From JAXLVB01 sp044228045 (lineage in GTDB: Bacteria > Bacteroidota > Bacteroidia > Cytophagales > Spirosomataceae): a stretch of 7,469 nt of DNA. The notes beneath the pieces were generated by a model. That model was not told the DNA's origin and ran no database searches. It was given only the letters and a program-made list of their open reading frames with translations. The position numbers and the translations under genes were made by a program. Numbering within the stretch: the stretch's first letter is position 1; the number at the start of each line of letters is the position of its first letter. Of this stretch, positions 5,830 through 7,469 are shown in pieces. Location: contig JBGAVQ010000279.1 in NCBI GenBank assembly GCA_044228045.1, forward strand, positions 1-7,469, in the 5' to 3' direction.

Positions 5830-6778
5830 AATCATGGAAATTGAGATAGGTCGGTCTTCCCCTATTAGCGAAGTGTTTTCCCAAAAAATAGCTGATTACG
5901 CCCGCAAGGGTTTAGAGGGGGCAACCAACACCCAACGGGCATATAAATCGGACATTAAGTATTTCAAAAGCTGGTGCGTTGAAAATGGTCAAACTGACTT
6001 ACCCGTTTCAGCTATAACGTTGGCCGCTTACGTGTCGCATTTAGCTGATACCCACAAGTGGGCAAGCATCAATCGAAAATTGGCGGCGATTAGTAAACTA
6101 CACGAACTAAGCAATTTGGACTTGCCGACCAAAGACAAAGCTTTTCGTGCGGTGATGGAAGGCATCAAGCGTACCAATGGCGTTCGACAAAAGCAAGCTC
6201 CTGCTTTTAAGATGAAGGAGCTGAAAACTATTTTACAAGGAATAGATGCGACCACTAATGCAGGTTTACGTGACAAATGCCTGTTACTAATTGGATTTGC
6301 AGGAGCTTATCGGCGGTCAGAATTGGTGAGTTTGAATATCGAAAATGTACAATTCAATGAAGATGGGGTTATTATTTCTTTGTCAAAAAGTAAAACAAAT
6401 CAATACGGAGAATCGGAGGAGAAAGCCTTTTTTTACAGCCCAGAGGCTAATTTTTGCCCGATACGAAATTTAAAAACTTGGATGGAACGGTTAGAGAGAC
6501 CAACAGGGCCACTGTTTGTTCGAGTGAGAAAAGGCGATAAAATCACAGAAGAACGGCTTAATGATATGACCGTTTATGATACGGTCAAAAAATATATAGG
6601 TGGCCGATATTCGGCTCATTCACTACGAGCATCGTTTATCACCATTGCGAAAATTAACGGGGCTGATGACTCAGAAATCATGCGTCAATCTAAACACAAA
6701 ACGAGTGTCATGATTCAACGATACACCCGTATTGAAGATATCAAGCAGTATAATGCGGCAACGAAGCTTGGGCTTTAA
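5819..6778 (+). CDS. Tyrosine recombinase / site-specific integrase (XerC/D-like)
   Basis: This protein of about 319 aa has both domains of a phage-type integrase. Residues about 15-115 are the SAM-like core-binding domain, with TQRAYKSDIKYFKSWC at about 38-53. Residues about 130-319 are the catalytic domain with every active-site residue: Arg165 in AYRRSEL, Lys192 in SKSKTNQ, His267 and Arg270 in AHSLR, His293 in SKHKTS, and nucleophile Tyr302 in QRYTR. It should cut and rejoin DNA through a 3'-phosphotyrosine. The frame is open back to a GTG at 5732, but that would overlap the 132-aa gene by about 100 bp. ATG at 5819, 5813 or 5795 is more likely; I chose 5819 because it follows an A-rich stretch and sits closest to the upstream stop. 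It shares a transcript with the 132-aa gene. Its target may be the inverted repeat at 5368-5406. Confidence 0.93.
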   Translation: MTNEIMEIEIGRSSPISEVFSQKIADYARKGLEGATNTQRAYKSDIKYFKSWCVENGQTDLPVSAITLAAYVSHLADTHKWASINRKLAAISKLHELSNLDLPTKDKAFRAVMEGIKRTNGVRQKQAPAFKMKELKTILQGIDATTNAGLRDKCLLLIGFAGAYRRSELVSLNIENVQFNEDGVIISLSKSKTNQYGESEEKAFFYSPEANFCPIRNLKTWMERLERPTGPLFVRVRKGDKITEERLNDMTVYDTVKKYIGGRYSAHSLRASFITIAKINGADDSEIMRQSKHKTSVMIQRYTRIEDIKQYNAATKLGL

Positions 6779-6790
6779 AAGAAAATCGGA

Positions 6791-7153
6791 TTAATTAAAA
6801 GTAGGGAGATTGAATTTAGATAGTTCTACATAAATATTATCTTCGTCATCAAATATGCCACCGATTTTGTTTTTTCGAATTTGATAAATCTGGCCGAAAG
6901 GTATCTTGATTTCTTCAATTTGATGAAGATTGTCAGGATTTAATCTAACACCTAAGCTGATACTTACTTCATCAAAAAATAGATTGACAACCGCATTTTT
7001 GTGAATATAGATATTGGCTAAATACCAACGTTCGTTAGCTTTTTCTGTTGAGGTGTGTTCATAGTAATTGGCCATGAGCATAAAATGATTTGATTCATCG
7101 CCCAAATCAATAAGCATCTGTTGGATTATGGCTTGCAATTTTAAGTCAGTCAT
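6791..7153 (-). CDS. Unrecognised 120-aa cytosolic protein
   Basis: I do not recognise this protein. It has no signal peptide, membrane span or cysteines. An N-terminal helix (TDLKLQAIIQQMLIDLGD, 2-19) leads to alternating strands, including RWYLANIYIHKNAVVNLFFDEVSISLGV (42-69) and EIKIPFGQIYQI (81-92), then an acidic turn FDDEDN (101-106) and a last strand. The look is that of a small alpha/beta protein. The frame begins with TTG at 7159; ATG 7153 is the better start. It runs convergent with the recombinase, with only 12 bp between the two stops, too short for a separate terminator. It lies in the same direction as the zinc-ribbon gene upstream. An accessory-region role is all the context suggests. 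Confidence 0.7.
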   Translation of the reverse strand: MTDLKLQAIIQQMLIDLGDESNHFMLMANYYEHTSTEKANERWYLANIYIHKNAVVNLFFDEVSISLGVRLNPDNLHQIEEIKIPFGQIYQIRKNKIGGIFDDEDNIYVELSKFNLPTFN

Positions 7154-7163
7154 GTTCAAAACG

Positions 7164-7177
7164 AGATAGTGTTATCT
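7164..7177. repeat. Short palindrome AGATA-N4-TATCT before the 120-aa gene
   Basis: A 5-bp inverted repeat around GTGT lies 10 bp upstream of ATG 7153 of the minus-strand gene. It may be a small operator, but a palindrome of this size can easily occur by chance. Confidence 0.2.
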
Positions 7178-7223
7178 GTCTTCACAAAGTACGCAGTTTT
7201 ATTTCAACAGGATAAGCCCTTTT

Positions 7224-7469
7224 TTATTTTACCAATAATTTCCCTTTTAATTCCTCATTTTCAAGGATATACCTTTGTAATTGCCCTTTCAAATAGGCAT
7301 TTTCAGAAAGCAGTGCAGAAATCATTTTCTCGGTTTCATCATAGGGTACAGCTTCTTCGGCGGCTTTGGCTTGGTTGGCATATCCCCTACAAGTAGCTGA
7401 ACAATACTTAGCCGTAGAGCGACTGGCAAAGTAAATAGTACCACACCAAAGGCAGGTTTTTTCAAAGAC
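7224..7469 (-). CDS. Cys4 zinc-ribbon plus coiled-coil protein, 5' end beyond window
   Basis: The minus-strand frame is open from the right edge to TAA at 7224-7226 and encodes the last 81 residues of a protein. Visible residues show CLWC, then 13 residues, then CSATC, a CxxC-x13-CxxxC pattern that should bind one zinc ion. The surrounding SRSTAKYCSATCR is typical of small zinc ribbons in mobile and accessory DNA. After an Ala-rich linker (33-40) comes a heptad-like helix (about 45-79) that probably forms a coiled coil. The first visible codon is GTC, so the start is outside, perhaps only a few residues away given how close the zinc ribbon is to the edge. A DNA-binding or protein-binding role is plausible; the family is not one I can name. 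Confidence 0.7.
   Translation of the reverse strand, partial: VFEKTCLWCGTIYFASRSTAKYCSATCRGYANQAKAAEEAVPYDETEKMISALLSENAYLKGQLQRYILENEELKGKLLVK

Noticed and set aside
1..7469. CRISPR array, tRNA, rRNA or insertion sequence
   Set aside because: No regularly spaced repeats, no cloverleaf or rRNA-like stretches and no transposase were seen; the only recombinase is the tyrosine type described.

Overview
The window looks like accessory DNA from a member of the Bacteroidota, most probably of the Cytophagales type. Start codons have A/T-rich leaders without Shine-Dalgarno sequences. Bacteroidota-style -7 boxes (TAnnTTTG) lie in front of several genes. One protein belongs to the Cys/His-motif small-protein family known as HYC_CC_PP, which I know only from this phylum. 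No rRNA, tRNA, CRISPR array or insertion sequence was seen.

Bases 1-3650, all on the minus strand, form a probable copper-handling region. In transcription order it holds a small secreted Cys/His-rich HYC_CC_PP protein, a pair of hairpins acting as terminators, an AraC-type regulator with an N-terminal HMA-like metal-binding domain (CSRC), a periplasmic or lipid-anchored multicopper oxidase with all copper ligands, and a secreted BNR/Asp-box (sialidase-like) protein cut by the left edge. The last three are closely spaced (18 and 47 bp) and probably form one operon. The likely logic is that the HMA-AraC protein senses Cu(I)-like metal and drives expression of the oxidase, which detoxifies Cu(I) outside the cytoplasm.

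Bases 3785-5346 hold a divergent pair: an integral-membrane sterol desaturase/fatty acid hydroxylase-family enzyme (minus) and a TetR-family regulator (plus). Their shared intergenic region has a -7 box for the enzyme and an 11-nt direct repeat that could be the operator. A regulator-target relationship is the simplest reading.

Bases 5347-7469 look like a mobile or plasmid-type module. A near-perfect 16-bp inverted repeat with a 7-bp spacer abuts a -7 promoter box. It is followed by an unrecognised 132-aa protein gene that overlaps a complete tyrosine recombinase gene (R, K, H-x-x-R, H and Y all present). The inverted repeat has the geometry of a tyrosine-recombinase core site, with dif-like inner ends ATAA and TTAT, so it may be the target of the recombinase, an operator, or both. 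An unrecognised 120-aa gene runs convergently, and beyond it lies the 3' part of a Cys4 zinc-ribbon plus coiled-coil protein cut by the right edge.

The most interesting items are the dif-like palindrome that sits on the promoter of the orf132-recombinase pair, and the compact HMA-AraC / oxidase / Cys-containing BNR copper operon.
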